From positions 14,399,933 through 14,463,932 of the forward strand of contig NC_092023.1 of assembly GCF_042242105.1 (NCBI RefSeq): a stretch of DNA of 64,000 nt, in the 5' to 3' direction. Positions within the stretch are counted from its first letter, which is position 1, and every line of letters begins with the position of its first letter. Below the pieces are notes generated by a model. The model searched no databases. It was not told the DNA's origin and saw nothing but the letters and a program-made list of their open reading frames with translations. The translations under genes were made by a program, and so were the position numbers. This document shows, one piece after another, positions 63,956 through 64,000 of the stretch. The stretch is from Pempheris klunzingeri (lineage: Eukaryota > Chordata > Actinopteri > Acropomatiformes > Pempheridae).

Positions 63956-64000
63956 TATACTTTCTCTCCTCTGCCTCTGCCAACTTGTCCAGTTGGCCTT

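Overview
The window is vertebrate nuclear DNA, almost certainly from a teleost fish. Genes are split by GT-AG introns, intergenic DNA is AT-rich, (CA)n, (GA)n and (ATCT)n microsatellites are abundant, and the transposon relics (hAT and TTAA-flanked MITEs, Ty3/Gypsy, L2/Rex-like LINEs, a solo LTR) are typical of fish genomes. There is no sign of operons, ribosome binding sites, CRISPR arrays or other prokaryotic features. I found no convincing new molecular system.

Four protein genes can be read exon by exon in the left 40 kb. (1) A connexin of the Cx40/gja5 type, plus strand, coding 5144-9983. Its coding sequence is cut by five introns, although the mammalian gene is uninterrupted. A noncoding first exon near 660-1114 is likely. 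(2) Cytochrome c, minus strand, coding 19046-18038 in two exons, with a noncoding first exon near 20584-20690 and a CRE/CCAAT/E-box promoter at 20706-20750. (3) rbm45, an RNA-binding protein with four RRM domains, plus strand, ten coding exons over 23370-30161, and a probable 3'UTR intron. (4) zc3h15 (the DRG1 partner DFRP1), minus strand, eleven coding exons over 39587-33260. Cytochrome c and rbm45 are divergent, about 2.6 kb apart. rbm45 and zc3h15 converge, and both poly(A) signals can be seen. From memory, rbm45 and zc3h15 both lie on human 2q31-q32 and the mammalian testis cytochrome c locus lies near Rbm45, so this looks like an old linkage group.

The right 24 kb (39.8-64 kb) holds no recognisable gene. 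It contains microsatellites, a LINE fragment (42.36-42.62 kb), a small inverted-repeat element (43.9 kb), a decayed Ty3/Gypsy body lacking most of its reverse transcriptase (48.1-49.8 kb), a TTAA-flanked MITE with an L2/Rex LINE end nested in it (53.05-53.68 kb), and a solo LTR with a 5-bp target duplication (54.77-55.35 kb). Low-repeat sequence at 58.4-59.25 kb is a candidate for conserved noncoding DNA.

The four genes do not form a common pathway: gap junction, respiration/apoptosis, RNA binding and translation-factor GTPase partner. The points most worth a second look are the connexin intron structure, the cytochrome c-rbm45 linkage, and the transposons datable from intact target duplications.
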